DNA from: Acanthaster planci
Lineage: Eukaryota; Echinodermata; Asteroidea; Valvatida; Acanthasteridae
Reading direction: 5' to 3'
DNA length: 64,000 nucleotides
Assembly: GCF_001949145.1 (NCBI RefSeq)
Contig: NW_019091396.1
Span: forward strand, 999,526 to 1,063,525
Shown: piece by piece, positions 49,501-55,499 of the stretch
How the letters are laid out: every line of letters starts with the position of its first letter
Position numbering within the stretch: position 1 is the first letter of the stretch
Notes under the pieces: model-generated
What the model saw: the letters and a program-made list of their open reading frames with translations, nothing else
Database searches by the model: none
Told to the model about the DNA's origin: nothing
Program-made: the position numbers and the translations under genes

Positions 49501-52500
49501 GAAATGGAAGGGGATGAAGCTAGGATAACATTCACACTACTGTAATCCACTGGAATGTTTTATGAAAATATTTCAAAAGTATTGATAAAATTCCTGATTG
49601 GGATTACTCACGAAAACTCGGTTACATTTGTCAAGTCGTCCACCCATACAAAATCCGGGGATGTGCTGCGGGTATGCAGGCCTATCCAATGGGAACCTTG
49701 AACTCCGGCCAGCGTTTCATTTAAGAAGCTCTATAAAAGGGGTCAAGAGATCCAGAATCGTTTTTTTTTTCAGCATAAAAGCCGAAATAAACAAAAAGAG
49801 CGAAGACAATAAGTAAATAATAACAACTTTTTAGGCAGGATTCGTTTGTTAAACTCCCATCAGCCTTTGGTTGGTCCTAGATATGTGGAGCCAAAAACAT
49901 AATTATTTTCAGCCATTGTAGTTCTTCATTTTTTTGAAAACAAAAACTGCACGTTGTCGTTGATAGCTTTCAAATATTACCGCTGTTTCTTGGTTGGGTA
50001 TGACAACGAGATCACCTCCCTTGGTGTGGCAATTTTGACGCGCAGTCAGCCAATCAGCCCTCTCGGCTACTACTTGATAACATAGGTTGTTGTGTTGCAC
50101 CCAGCCAACTCCGCAACCATCGACAGAAACTGTTGGTTCAAAAGTAGGGGACGTCAAAATATATTTATGACCATCGCAATTACGAAGAATCAGCATTATG
50201 AATCGTATGACTGAAACAAACAGAAGCGATCATTCTGACAAAAGAAGATTTCAAAGTATTTTATGTGACTGATTTTACCAGAGCTGCATTTGTGAATCAC
50301 ACGGCGCAGATGACAGCATCGTCTGTTGTAAGTCAACAACGTACGACAATGCGTTTGGCCTCGATGAAACCTCTCTTGTGACATTATCTTATTTGTACAG
50401 TTGTAAACGTGGTCTTCATTTGAAGAAACAGTGAAATTCTTAGTGGTTTAAAAAGTCCCCAACTCCGTACAGTTATTTCGATAGCATTTGATAGCTTAAA
50501 TCTGACAAACTTCCACAGCTAACTTAACCCACGGTAGAGGGTTAATATAAATCCTTTTGGACTTATGAGGTAATGAAGACAGTGTGTGTGCCCTACAATC
50601 CATTGCACATCTATGTGTGTGTATGACTTGATGTGCATGCACCGTATGTGAATGAAAAAAAAATAGTTGCATACCCATCCTAAGAGTTACACAATTAACG
50701 ACTTAGGCTAGGAGCAAAGCTTTTCTGTACAACCAGATATACATAATTAGCCAACGCCGGACAATGAATCAAATTCTTCTCAGTGGATCTCATCTCAAAG
50801 TATGAGTGAAAATGTTTTGTTCTCTTGTGGAGTGGACAACAGTGAAAAGAGGGACGAGGTTTAAGTTGGAGATTCCCGTCTTTCCTATCAAACAATCCCC
50901 CGTCACTTCTGGCGCACGTCATGATCCATTCATGGCATTTAAATGGTGAATTAAGACAAAAATTACAGATTTCATACCGACTGGGAACAACCTTATGAAA
51001 CTTATGAAACAAACAATTTAGTATCCATTGTCGTCTTATCCGCCCCGAGCTGAAGTGCACCCCCAATCAGCGAAGAGAAAGACAGGTGGTTACAAGCGGG
51101 TTCTTGCACGCGTTCTGCGTGCACGCAAAGACCATCTGGTTTGTGACTTCGTCACAAAGGCGGACACGCCACGATTTGCAGGCTCCCATTGGACGATCAC
51201 TGAAGTTGCGCGTTAACTTCCGGTTCCATGGTTCCATGTAATGCATGTAGCTCTATGTGCAGAGCATATGCAGTGAGCGTGGTTTATACTGAAGTGACGT
51301 CACACTTACGAACCGGATACATGCAGGAATGTTGCGCGTGCTCAGCGTGCTCCGTGTCAAACGCGCATATACTTGCGCGCCTCATGGCGCGCCTATCCAG
51401 TGGGTACCAAAAAAAAACAACACCCTCTTCTGTTTGGCTCGGAGAGGATACTGAAAGATGTAAGTTTTCAGGTACGTGACTTTCGAGGTATTTGCCTGCT
51501 TTACCGTGATGTTGTGTCTACTGTGTTTCCCCCTAGCCGAGCACTGGCGTTAATAAGTAATATACTTTTGTAATACAGCAAACATCTAAGCTGAAAGAAC
51601 TTTGTGGACTCGTTTCTCATAAATAAACAAAGAAATCGGACGATAGAACCCTCACAAGTGATTGGTCGTGCTTTTTTCCTCAAACGTAATCTTTGTTCTC
51701 ATATCAGACAGAATTAAGACGTGACCTCTTTTGCATTTACGTAAGATCGTGTTCAGAGCTGATCTCCCGCCAGACACAAAGTAACTTTACATCTTGGAAC
51801 AAAGTCGAGTTTTGTGTCAACACAATTCGAAGAACAAGAGACCCGACACACTTGCATGATCATAATCACACGGTGACACGTTAGATATTGATTTTGTCTT
51901 TCCATCTGAGCCAGGTACGGATCATTAGAGCTAGATCTTACTAACTTTTTACTAAAGGAATCTAAAGGAATATGAAGAAGAAAAGTTCCCCCTCCCCTTA
52001 TTGTTTGCCCCCCCCCCGAAAAAAAACTTTTAACGTTATGTTGGCTTGGGTTGGGTTAGGATGGGATGGGCTGAGTGAGCTTGAGTGGCTAGCCAAAGCA
52101 ACAAATGTCAACTGAAAAGGGTTTTTTACAAATATCCCGAGTTCCTTAAATAAGACAAAAAACCCCAATTTGCATTTCTTTGATTATTTCTGCGAGTACA
52201 GTCTGTGCATGAAAGGGTTGCTCGAGTTCCTTTGCAGTGGACGCAGTCTGTGGTATGGCCGACGAGGTCAGAAATGACCTGACCAAACTAATAATGATTT
52301 GCACGGCCAGACCCTTATCAAGTTGACGCACACTTCATATCGAAACTGATAGTGTCCAAATTTTCTGAATTCGGGTGTTTTTTAATAGAAGCAAGTCTGT
52401 TGAATTACATAATATAGGTTATTTTCGAAACGCAACATCAAGTTTTTACATCAAGTGTTCAGTCTTAAAAAATAACATTCTAAGTTTCCATTTGGTACCA

Positions 52501-53135
52501 AAAGCAACAGTCGATTACAATTATTGAGGGGTGCTTCTTTTGTCACTTCACATGATGATGTCACTATACATCCTGTGTGGTGAGTCTCATCTGTTATGGA
52601 CTGACTGATGTAAAACTATACGTTCAAAGACAGAGAACATTCGAAGGAAGCTTTCGTCGTCAGCTTGCGAAGAAGAGGCATTTTAGCTGGTGAACTTCGA
52701 TAAAAGCTAACTGGACCGTACAGCGTTCTTATATCTGTGCAGCTCGGGTCCAGCCCGCAGAAGCCTTTAGGTACACTCCAAAACTCCCGGGTCAGATTGA
52801 CCCAGAATTAGGTTCAATTCGGCGTAACCCTTTGGTTGGTCAAAAAGGACCCCCTTCTGGATCTTGTTTGACCCTTTCTGGTTCATAATTTGACCCTGAA
52901 AATGGTCACGCTGAATGGGACCCAATTCGGGGTCAATATGACACAAAGTTTTTAGAGTGTATTTTCTGTGCAAAGCTTTTGAGAAGACCCGATCACAAAA
53001 TGCCAAAAGTACAGTCTACGGGTAGGGCAATCCAAGTAATAGTTTCAAGAATATTCTTTGAAATCCCACAGTTTGTTAACGCAACTTACCTGCTGCCAAT
53101 AAAGACCAAAAAAGCAAGACAAACTGGTAGTTCAT
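13387..53135 (-). CDS. Giant 16-CTLD + PAN/apple transmembrane receptor, 54 coding exons
   Basis: Predicted type I membrane receptor of 2,524 residues whose ectodomain binds ligands, probably glycans, through tandem C-type lectin-like domains. Every exon was placed from GT-AG sites (one GC-AG) with matching phases, and the summed 7,575 nt is an exact multiple of three ending in TGA, which strongly supports the model. Order: signal peptide 1-15; CTLD1-5 (16-717) with two linkers; PAN/apple (718-799); CTLD6-16 (800-2443) with linkers; transmembrane helix about 2464-2487; tail with FENAAYF at 2508-2514. It resembles the mannose receptor family (tandem CTLDs, FENxxY tail) but has no ricin-type or fibronectin-II module and twice the CTLDs. 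Ca2+-site motifs vary: EPN or EPD with WND in CTLD10 and 13, QPD in 5, 6, 7, 9 and 16, degenerate elsewhere. An AATAAA on the minus strand at 12,710-12,715 is a possible poly(A) signal. Individual exons may be alternatively spliced. Confidence 0.93.
13899..13943 (-). CDS. Exon 53: 15-residue juxtamembrane linker
   Basis: This 45-nt symmetric 1-1 exon between TTCTCCAG and GTGAGA reads ETGKPGTLSPKPQTG. It is a short Pro/Thr hinge between the last CTLD and the membrane exon. Confidence 0.65.
14891..14960. mobile_element. SINE fragment
   Basis: Shares CGCTACCAACAAATTGA, GCTCTTTTCAA and GGGTGCTTCTGC with the SINE at 37,778-37,966. It lies in the intron after CTLD16. Confidence 0.6.
15070..16738 (-). 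CDS. CTLD16 (exons 51-52), QPD + WSD
   Basis: Exons 16,472-16,738 and 15,070-15,255 (both 1-1) encode residues 2293-2443: CGMAGWEQDGSECLLF, DEAQEKC, RVWLQIYRN (WIGL degenerate), YVNWAIGQPDG, DCVAMDV, KWSDEFC, CVCRLP. It is the membrane-proximal lectin domain. Layout equals CTLD12. Confidence 0.9.
17131..18049 (-). CDS. CTLD15 (exons 49-50), EPS type
   Basis: Exons 17,811-18,049 and 17,131-17,302 (1-0, 0-1) encode residues 2156-2292: CDIPGYSSFGQTCYKV, YNEAELNC, DAWIGLKRD, FSWLNENQ, VNWNHNEPSS, CVRMLPG, VWDNTAC, SVCQI. EPS and WDN are near-canonical. Layout equals CTLD11. Confidence 0.9.
18371..20072 (-). CDS. CTLD14 (exons 46-48)
   Basis: The later part of exon 46 (19,809-20,072), with 19,390-19,523 and 18,371-18,479, encodes about residues 2019-2155: GCEDDWYRLGYQCYKLF, YREARDDC, CWMGLNRL, FHWTDGS, FTNWAPGNPA, CVHMLKG, QWANIEG, YICQKP. 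The Ca2+ motifs are lost (NPA, WAN) and the cysteine after WND is missing (QWANIEGSA), so one conserved disulfide may be absent. Confidence 0.88.
19809..21451 (-). CDS. CTLD13 (exons 43-46), canonical EPN + WND
   Basis: Exons 21,270-21,451, 20,816-20,871, 20,563-20,660 and 19,809-20,072 (phases 1-0, 0-2, 2-1, 1-1) encode about residues 1875-2008: CTSGWIARGDYCYYI, WLTWSEADAFC, YWIGLREK, WSDKTEFYYDNW, NSGEPND, EEKCVEM, KWNDMAC, FICKKL. It is the only domain of this gene with both EPN and WND, the classical mannose-type Ca2+ site. Exon 46 continues into CTLD14. Confidence 0.92.
21979..22020 (-). CDS. Exon 42: 14-residue Pro/Thr linker
   Basis: A 42-nt symmetric 1-1 exon between TTTTTTAG and GTAAGC encodes PPLSPPTGIATTVG and joins exon 41 to CTLD13. 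It is the positional equivalent of exon 30. Confidence 0.7.
22318..22419 (-). CDS. Exon 41: mucin-like linker of two 17-residue repeats
   Basis: This 102-nt symmetric 1-1 exon codes for two copies of a 51-nt unit (PYSSTQVPTVTGHVTL followed by PYSSTKVPINATGRATL). It is rich in Thr/Ser with one NAT sequon, so it is probably a heavily glycosylated stalk between the two four-CTLD blocks. Acceptor TTGCAG, donor GTGAGT. Confidence 0.75.
23108..23946 (-). CDS. CTLD12 (exons 39-40)
   Basis: Exons 23,686-23,946 and 23,108-23,275 (both 1-1) encode residues 1684-1826, starting with the linker ALPPTPHPTSAGYC, then CPPGWKEFGSGCYVV, FPEARYDC, ILLGLHRN, WDWIDGTP, VNWGSERPAT, KWFGTSC, HYMCEKP. RPA and WFG replace the Ca2+-site motifs. 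WIGL reads LLGL. Confidence 0.9.
23982..24262. mobile_element. Second copy of the 8.9-kb interspersed repeat
   Basis: It shares TGATCCCTGGTCAT, CTAACGATTGGTGCTGCTGT, CGATTCACTGATCTTA and AAACCGCTCCGATTTGAATT in the same order and orientation as 8,880-9,155, at an estimated 80-85% identity. It lies in the intron between CTLD11 and CTLD12 and lacks the flanking 125-bp repeats. Confidence 0.75.
24803..26272 (-). CDS. CTLD11 (exons 37-38)
   Basis: Exons 26,037-26,272 and 24,803-24,983 (phases 1-0, 0-1) encode residues 1545-1683: CPYKPGYIYNGKACFKL, EAKQYC, VWLGLEKD, LKWIDGWP, SNWGWGSPNGADCAIM, EWMTVGC, TACKIA. The EPN/QPD position reads SPN and the WND position WMT, so classical Ca2+ binding looks lost. 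The intron between the exons holds a perfect 23-bp hairpin. Confidence 0.9.
25107..25163. repeat. Perfect 23-bp hairpin with CCCTAA arms
   Basis: Arms 25,107-25,129 and 25,141-25,163 are exact reverse complements around an 11-nt loop. The arms contain two CCCTAA-like units, but there is no longer telomeric array. Confidence 0.9.
27015..28520 (-). CDS. CTLD10 (exons 34-36), EPD + WND
   Basis: The second part of exon 34 (28,251-28,520), then 27,638-27,783 and 27,015-27,120, encodes about residues 1405-1544: GCPTGWWKHNHRCYMI, TWHDARAEC, DVWIGLSSL, FLWNDGSS, NWGYNEPDG, DCVKLMN, KWNDEDC, YVCLMKP. EPD plus an intact WND make this one of the two best candidates for Ca2+-dependent sugar binding. Confidence 0.9.
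28251..29822 (-). CDS. CTLD9 (exons 31-34), QPD type
   Basis: Exons 29,641-29,822, 29,255-29,322, 28,819-28,922 and 28,251-28,520 (phases 1-0, 0-2, 2-1, 1-1) encode about residues 1253-1398: CADDPTWIHRYPYCYFF, WHHAEAWC, FWIGLREN, WSDGSLLDF, NWRSGQPDD, EEQCVEM, CWSDNNC, FICKR. QPD with WSD. The 270-nt exon 34 runs on into CTLD10; its donor must be the GTGAGT at 28,250, since reading on to a later GTAGGG breaks the phase. Confidence 0.9.
30247..30288 (-). CDS. Exon 30: 14-residue Thr/Ser/Pro linker
   Basis: This 42-nt symmetric 1-1 exon reads GIELRTTSAPTLSP. It precedes the first of two matching four-CTLD blocks, just as the 42-nt exon at 21,979-22,020 precedes the second. Confidence 0.7.
30651..32573 (-). 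CDS. CTLD8 (end of exon 26, exons 27-29)
   Basis: The 3' part of exon 26 (32,362-32,573) followed by 31,492-31,619, 31,297-31,355 and 30,651-30,821 encodes about residues 1104-1238: GCSPGWIGYGDNCFK, TWVEAYTAC, FWIGLND, YEWSDGS, WHTGQPND, WFDAPC, FICKMP. The acceptor of exon 27 (GGCAAG before CCG) is weak, but it is the AG that keeps frame, avoids stops and supplies the missing CTLD residues. Confidence 0.85.
32362..33322 (-). CDS. CTLD7 (exons 24-26), QPD type
   Basis: Exons 33,207-33,322, 32,712-32,860 and 32,362-32,573, plus the end of exon 23, encode about residues 955-1090: CPDGWVPWMGKCY, WADAASMC, NYFIGLSDL, YQWIDQSE, FTNWASGQPDD, YWSDRSC, FICEK. QPD is created exactly across the exon 25/26 junction. 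Exon 26 continues through a Pro/Thr linker (about 1091-1103) into the start of CTLD8. Confidence 0.9.
33886..35989 (-). CDS. CTLD6 (exons 21-23), QPD type
   Basis: Exons 35,774-35,989, 34,726-34,886 and 33,886-33,990 encode about residues 800-945, opening with the Pro-rich linker DLTVPSPTRPPPLPSEYNC. Motifs: NRIWIGLSDR, FSWSDGEP, FTNWDSGQPDN, DCTEM, YWRDTKC, ALCRKP. QPD plus WRD suggests a galactose-type Ca2+ site. The third exon also carries the first residues of CTLD7 (DDSCPD), a phase-0 fusion of two domains. Confidence 0.9.
36436..36681 (-). CDS. Exon 20: PAN/apple domain
   Basis: A single 246-nt symmetric 1-1 exon encodes residues 718-799. Hallmarks of PAN/apple modules are visible: KDCAHICLHVTTC, LSFDYRRE, SCYLSS and the closing DYYER. 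PAN modules mediate protein or carbohydrate binding in secreted and membrane proteins. It replaces the usual linker between CTLD5 and CTLD6, is unlike every neighbouring exon, and as a one-exon cassette is a clear case of exon shuffling. The frame stays open to a TAA just past the chosen donor, so an unspliced truncated product is conceivable. Confidence 0.85.
37526..37763. mobile_element. Harbinger-like MITE, copy 1
   Basis: A 238-bp element with about 40-bp terminal inverted repeats beginning GGCCGTTTTC and CAA on both flanks. A second copy is at 48,500-48,739. It has no coding capacity. It lies in the intron between the PAN exon and CTLD5, beside a tRNA-derived SINE. Confidence 0.85.
37778..37966 (-). 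mobile_element. tRNA-derived SINE
   Basis: On the minus strand an A box (TAGCGTAGCGG, 37,835-37,845) and a B box (GGTTCGAGTCCC, 37,792-37,803) stand at tRNA-like spacing. Sequence at about 37,885-37,966 recurs at 14,891-14,960 and 47,591-47,665. There is no cloverleaf of a working tRNA. Confidence 0.7.
38016..39752 (-). CDS. CTLD5 (exons 17-19), QPD type
   Basis: Exons 39,579-39,752, 38,641-38,757 and 38,016-38,141 (all 1-1) encode residues 579-717: GMGWEYDASTNTCYVF, GGDLISV, YTWMGCNDL, WEWSDNSP, INWNAGQPDN, TWVDHQC, YSCKRK. QPD is the galactose-type motif and WVD approximates WND, so it may retain Ca2+ binding. The last exon uses a GC donor (AAAAG then GCAAGT), the only non-GT donor in the gene. 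Confidence 0.9.
40016..40057 (-). CDS. Exon 16: 14-residue Pro/Thr linker
   Basis: This 42-nt symmetric 1-1 exon between CACACAG and GTAAGT reads VDDGTVHTPSPPPT, a likely O-glycosylated hinge between CTLD4 and CTLD5. It can be skipped without a frame change. Confidence 0.7.
40342..41377 (-). CDS. CTLD4 (exons 13-15)
   Basis: Exons 41,219-41,377, 41,001-41,089 and 40,342-40,480 (phases 1-1, 1-0, 0-1) encode residues 436-564: CEPGWALHGNFCYEF, QTWADANTSC, VWIGLHDK, FYWTDGTA, YQNWRTEPES, DCVRLRGE, YRYVCKKKK. The long-loop motif is EPE and the second site is MWEPTNC, so it is only partly canonical. It ends in a basic KKKK run. A 1.1-kb hAT-like element occupies the intron between its first exon and linker exon 12. 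Confidence 0.9.
40668..40798. repeat. Six-unit 21-bp tandem array (TCTCGTTTAAACGA core)
   Basis: Units such as TATCTCGTTTAAACGACTTC repeat about every 21 bp with small changes. Each contains the palindrome CGTTTAAACG. It lies in the intron between exons 14 and 15. Confidence 0.85.
41416..42560. mobile_element. hAT-like non-autonomous DNA transposon
   Basis: The ends are inverted repeats (CAGGGGTCGAAATTAAC at the left, CAGTGGTCGAAATTAAC as the complement of the right end) and AAGAG lies immediately outside both. It is 1,145 bp long with no transposase recognised in the interior. It lies in the intron between linker exon 12 and CTLD4. Confidence 0.7.
42686..42718 (-). CDS. Exon 12: 11-residue Pro-rich linker
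   Basis: A 33-nt exon between a TTTACAG acceptor and a GTGAGT donor reads GVPVNPVPPEM in frame and is symmetric 1-1, so it can be skipped without changing frame. It separates CTLD3 from CTLD4. Very short exons are easily invented, but sites and frame agree on both sides. Confidence 0.65.
42850..45343 (-). CDS. CTLD3 (exons 8-11), divergent
   Basis: Exons 45,214-45,343, 43,788-43,870, 43,069-43,185 and 42,850-42,921 (phases 1-2, 2-1, 1-1, 1-1) encode residues 291-424. The fold signature is present (CAQGWHIVNGHCYQV, KTWTDAKRHC, FIGISD, FRWVDD, APSQPMN, YICEIS), but the WIGL tryptophan is Phe and the Ca2+ motifs are QPM and WMT. This is the only CTLD cut by three introns after its first exon and it sits in the longest, most transposon-laden introns. 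Exon 9 (83 nt) was found only by phase and motif continuity, so it is the least certain piece. Confidence 0.82.
45487..47967 (-). CDS. CTLD2 (exons 5-7) of the 16-CTLD gene
   Basis: Exons 47,747-47,967 (221 nt), 46,372-46,463 and 45,487-45,593 encode residues 151-290. Landmarks are NGKCYKVLN, KWQSAEESC, GGHLAS, LWIGLSDK, YVWSDGS and NWENSQPN. The WND position reads WRIRGC, so the second Ca2+-ligand cluster is absent. The first exon equals in length (221 nt), phase and motif order the CTLD2 exon of the plus-strand gene at 62,555-62,775, pointing to common descent. Confidence 0.9.
47204..47280. repeat. Fragment with hAT-MITE style end
   Basis: Begins CAGGGGCGTAGCCAAGGGG and runs into G/C homopolymers. 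This terminal sequence is typical of dispersed hAT-type MITEs. A related inverted end (CTTTGGCTATGCCACTG) is at 35,267-35,284 and a G-rich relic at 27,270-27,330. Confidence 0.5.
47527..47665. mobile_element. SINE fragment
   Basis: Contains ACGCTACCAA, GACTCTTTTCAACCGATGA and GGGGTGCTTCTGCTCGGGTC like the other copies, preceded by GACCAAGAGAGGGCGCAATT, which also occurs (one base shorter) near 36,775-36,800. It lies between the first two exons of CTLD2. Confidence 0.6.
48219..50129 (-). CDS. CTLD1 (exons 2-4) of the 16-CTLD gene
   Basis: Exons 49,981-50,129, 49,612-49,730 and 48,219-48,355 (phases 1-0, 0-2, 2-1) encode residues 16-150. They give a full CTLD: the CGVGW start, a WLTARQNC helix-2 segment, the WIGL core motif, an AQPN loop and a C-terminal YICQRE. 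The long-loop motif is QPN rather than EPN or QPD, and the second site reads WYSASC where WND is expected, so Ca2+-dependent sugar binding is doubtful. The 1-0-2-1 layout is shared with CTLD2 and with CTLD1 of the divergent neighbour. Confidence 0.9.
48500..48739. mobile_element. Harbinger-like MITE, copy 2
   Basis: A 240-bp copy of the element at 37,526, same orientation and roughly 85-90% identical, flanked by TAA on both sides. A 3-bp TAA target duplication and GGCC termini fit PIF/Harbinger. It sits in intron 3, inside CTLD1. Confidence 0.85.
50130..53089. other. Intron 1 of the 16-CTLD gene
   Basis: About 3 kb with no exon recognised. It contains the TACACTC MITE near its 5' end and a GC-richer stretch at 51,050-51,400 with clustered GCGC and CACG words, which could be an old transposon or regulatory DNA. 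Nothing there is supported as coding. Confidence 0.5.
52772..52961. mobile_element. MITE with TACACTCYAAAAACT termini
   Basis: A 190-bp element whose ends TACACTCCAAAACTCC and (reverse complement) TACACTCTAAAAACTT match, flanked by TA. The inside is full of GGGTCA/TGACCC words. A 5' portion of a second copy is at 60,796-60,930. It lies in intron 1, about 130 bp downstream of the first exon. Confidence 0.75.
53090..53135 (-). CDS. Exon 1: start codon and signal peptide of the 16-CTLD gene
   Basis: ATG at 53,135-53,133 opens 15 codons reading MNYQFVLLFWSLLAA, a hydrophobic secretion signal, then a phase-1 donor (G then GTAAGT). Joining to the acceptor at 50,129 gives V-S-V-D-G-C, the start of CTLD1. 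The first exon of the divergent plus-strand gene has the same design (43 nt, phase 1). On the minus strand TTTTATTA (53,214-53,221) lies about 80 nt upstream of the ATG and a CCAAT-type motif lies near 53,255. Both are only suggestive of a core promoter. Confidence 0.88.
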
Positions 53136-55456
53136 CTTGCTTCTTTCCACACGGGATTTCTTCAATAGTGAGGCCGCATAATGTGCCCTCACTCCCTGAA
53201 GTACCTTCCGTCCTAATAAAAGGAGCTTTGAACCTTCAAGTTAAATTTTAATAACCAATAAAAGACGACGAATGAACCTCTTCGGCGTCTCACAGGACCC
53301 AGAGATAAGAATGTTTGAATGGCACTCTTGGATTTACCCAAGCACAAAGGATCTGCAGAAGACAAATTGGTACTGGCAAAACGTTTCTTTTGTATCGCAT
53401 TCTAGCTTGTCTGAGCTTACAGAGGCTGCTGGTAGTAAAGTTCATCACCTTCATGTATATACATATCGTAACGATCCTTTACCTACACAGAGACTTCACC
53501 TGCATCTTTTATTGGATAGTTTTAACAATAACATGGACTTATCTGCAGCTGTAAATAACGCTCACCGTTGTGGAATCAAATGGCTACAGGCGCTGAATGC
53601 ACCGTGGCAGGCCGCTCCTAAGGCTTTTGGCTGATTAGACACGCCCTTAGTGATTATTCATTGGAGGATCAAATTAATTTTCGGCAGACACATGCCTATA
53701 GAGACTCTAGTCCCAAGCGAACAGAAGCATATTTAACGGAGGGAAAGGAGGAGAATTTGCGTTAAAAGTTCAGGAACGGTACTGGCACCTTCCTTCCCTT
53801 TGCAAGAAAAAGAAATGGACAATTGTTTCCAAAAAAGTTCCAAGCCGCCACCATTCGCCTCAAAGCAAAGATACTTAAGACCTTCGTCGTTGTCAGTGCC
53901 AGAACCAGAAACAAGTTCAAGGAGGGTTTTATTTATGGTTTATCAATTTAATTGTTTGATTGGGCCCTAAAAATATAATTTCTTTTATTAACTTTTTTTG
54001 GGTTTTCTGAGGAGTGAGGCTAAATTCGGGGGTCTTTGAATGCTTAGAGAAGGACGATAAGTAAAATTACATTTTCCTAAATATATCTTTAAAACACCTG
54101 CCTTAGGGTATTTTTCCTTAGTAATGAACGGCTGTTAAAGAAAGATGCAGTCCCAGCAATATATGTGCTTTTGATTTGTAAAACCTGTGCCACAAATGCG
54201 CCACATAAGCCCAAGACTTGGTACATTTTGGGGGTCTTTGAATGCTAAGGGAATGACCATAAGTGAAGTTACATTTTCCAGATTATATATTTTTCAAAAC
54301 CCATACACAAAGGATCGTTGTATACATCAATGACCTTACTTTGTTCCTTTTCTGTAGCAAATTAAGAACAGCTAAATCATGGGTAGAAGTAGTCTTGACC
54401 ACTGGTCATCTGACATTTCGGACCTGTGAATGAAATTGATCAAAGGAAGAGGACTTCTCGTTCAGTATGTAATGCATCCACGAATTTGAAAACATGGACC
54501 AATCAATCCAAAAACAGAATCCAGAATCCAGTATCTGAAATACATCCGTATTTCCGTTGTAGTCGTCATCACAGTTTTCAGCTCCTACACCCCTTCAGCT
54601 CAGTGCTGATAAGGAGCCAGTCTACCTCGTCAATATGTCCCTGTTATTTTTTTTAGAGAGCTGGTTTGAGAGCTTTGTTCTTTGTCTGCTTTATTTGTTG
54701 CCAACGCATAAAGTGGTTTGCTTCACCATAAAATATGCACGTCCTGTATACTAGCCTTAGTTTCAATATTCTTTGCAAACTAGAAATTAGCGAAACTTCT
54801 ACATTACTAGCGCTGTCTCAGTCTTGAATAATTACCGATGTCAGGCCAGCACATGGTGGGTCATACGATACTTGTACTTGGTAAACCTTAAGAGGTTCTT
54901 TTCCATTTTTTCACACATCTTTGCGTCCCGTGCTCGTTTTTTGTTGTCTCCTTTTTCTTTGTACACACAGTAAACAAAGAACAGAAAAATTAGCAAGTAG
55001 CCTACTCCCTGTCACTATTTACATGTTCACGAATGATATTAAAAAAAATTCCATATATTTCCAGTAGAGCTGTTTGCTTAACTCTTCCAGAGCAAATGAG
55101 AGCAATTCATTTTAAAAACCTACCATTAAGAAACTCTCGGCAGATAGATCTTCCGACCCTTCTGTCATCTCTGATGTGCAAATACGCGATAGCGTAAATA
55201 AACACATTAATTTCTGTTTTGGGTCATTATAGATCCCAAAACCTGGCAATTATTGGGGACAGGAGTCCGGTGGATTTTGAGCTCCTTGCTATCAACTATT
55301 TACAATAACTAAGGTTTTTCAATAGGAACGAGGTTTGATTCACCAGTCATATCGCCTTGGTCTACGTTCGGGACGAGCTTTACACGCCCCCCGGAGAAGC
55401 GTGTTGGTGTTTAGATCACACTCTTCCTCTTTGTGGCTTATGGAGGGCTGGAAACG
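53136..55456. other. Intergenic region between head-to-head CTLD genes
   Basis: 2.3 kb separate the two start codons, so both promoters must lie here or in unseen 5' UTR exons. It contains a direct repeat pair (54,028-54,092 and 54,228-54,292, period 200 bp; GGGGGTCTTTGAATGCT), part of which recurs at 56,125-56,235. An open frame at 53,272-53,634 has no domain similarity. No TATA box is convincing on the plus side. Confidence 0.6.
54028..54292. repeat. Direct repeat, period 200 bp, with a distant third copy
   Basis: GGGGGTCTTTGAATGCT followed by ATAAGT and TTACATTTTCC appears at 54,028 and 54,228. The segment between them, with GAAAGATGCAGTC and GTGCCACAAATGCGCCACA, recurs at 56,125-56,235. 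Confidence 0.75.
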
Positions 55457-55499
55457 ATGAGACTGTGTATCCTTCTATGCACCTCCCTGCTGGCAGTTG
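55457..55499 (+). CDS. Exon 1: signal peptide of the divergent CTLD gene
   Basis: The exon reads MRLCILLCTSLLAV, then a phase-1 donor GTAAGA. ATG at 55,457 follows GGAAACG. It is a compact hydrophobic signal peptide. The acceptor at 59,703 completes the split codon and yields ATAQNPPVPQC. Intron 1 is about 4.2 kb. Confidence 0.82.

Noticed and set aside
53272-53634. 120-codon open frame between the two lectin genes
   Set aside because: No domain, signal peptide or splice context; the composition does not look coding, and it lies beside the start of the minus-strand gene.
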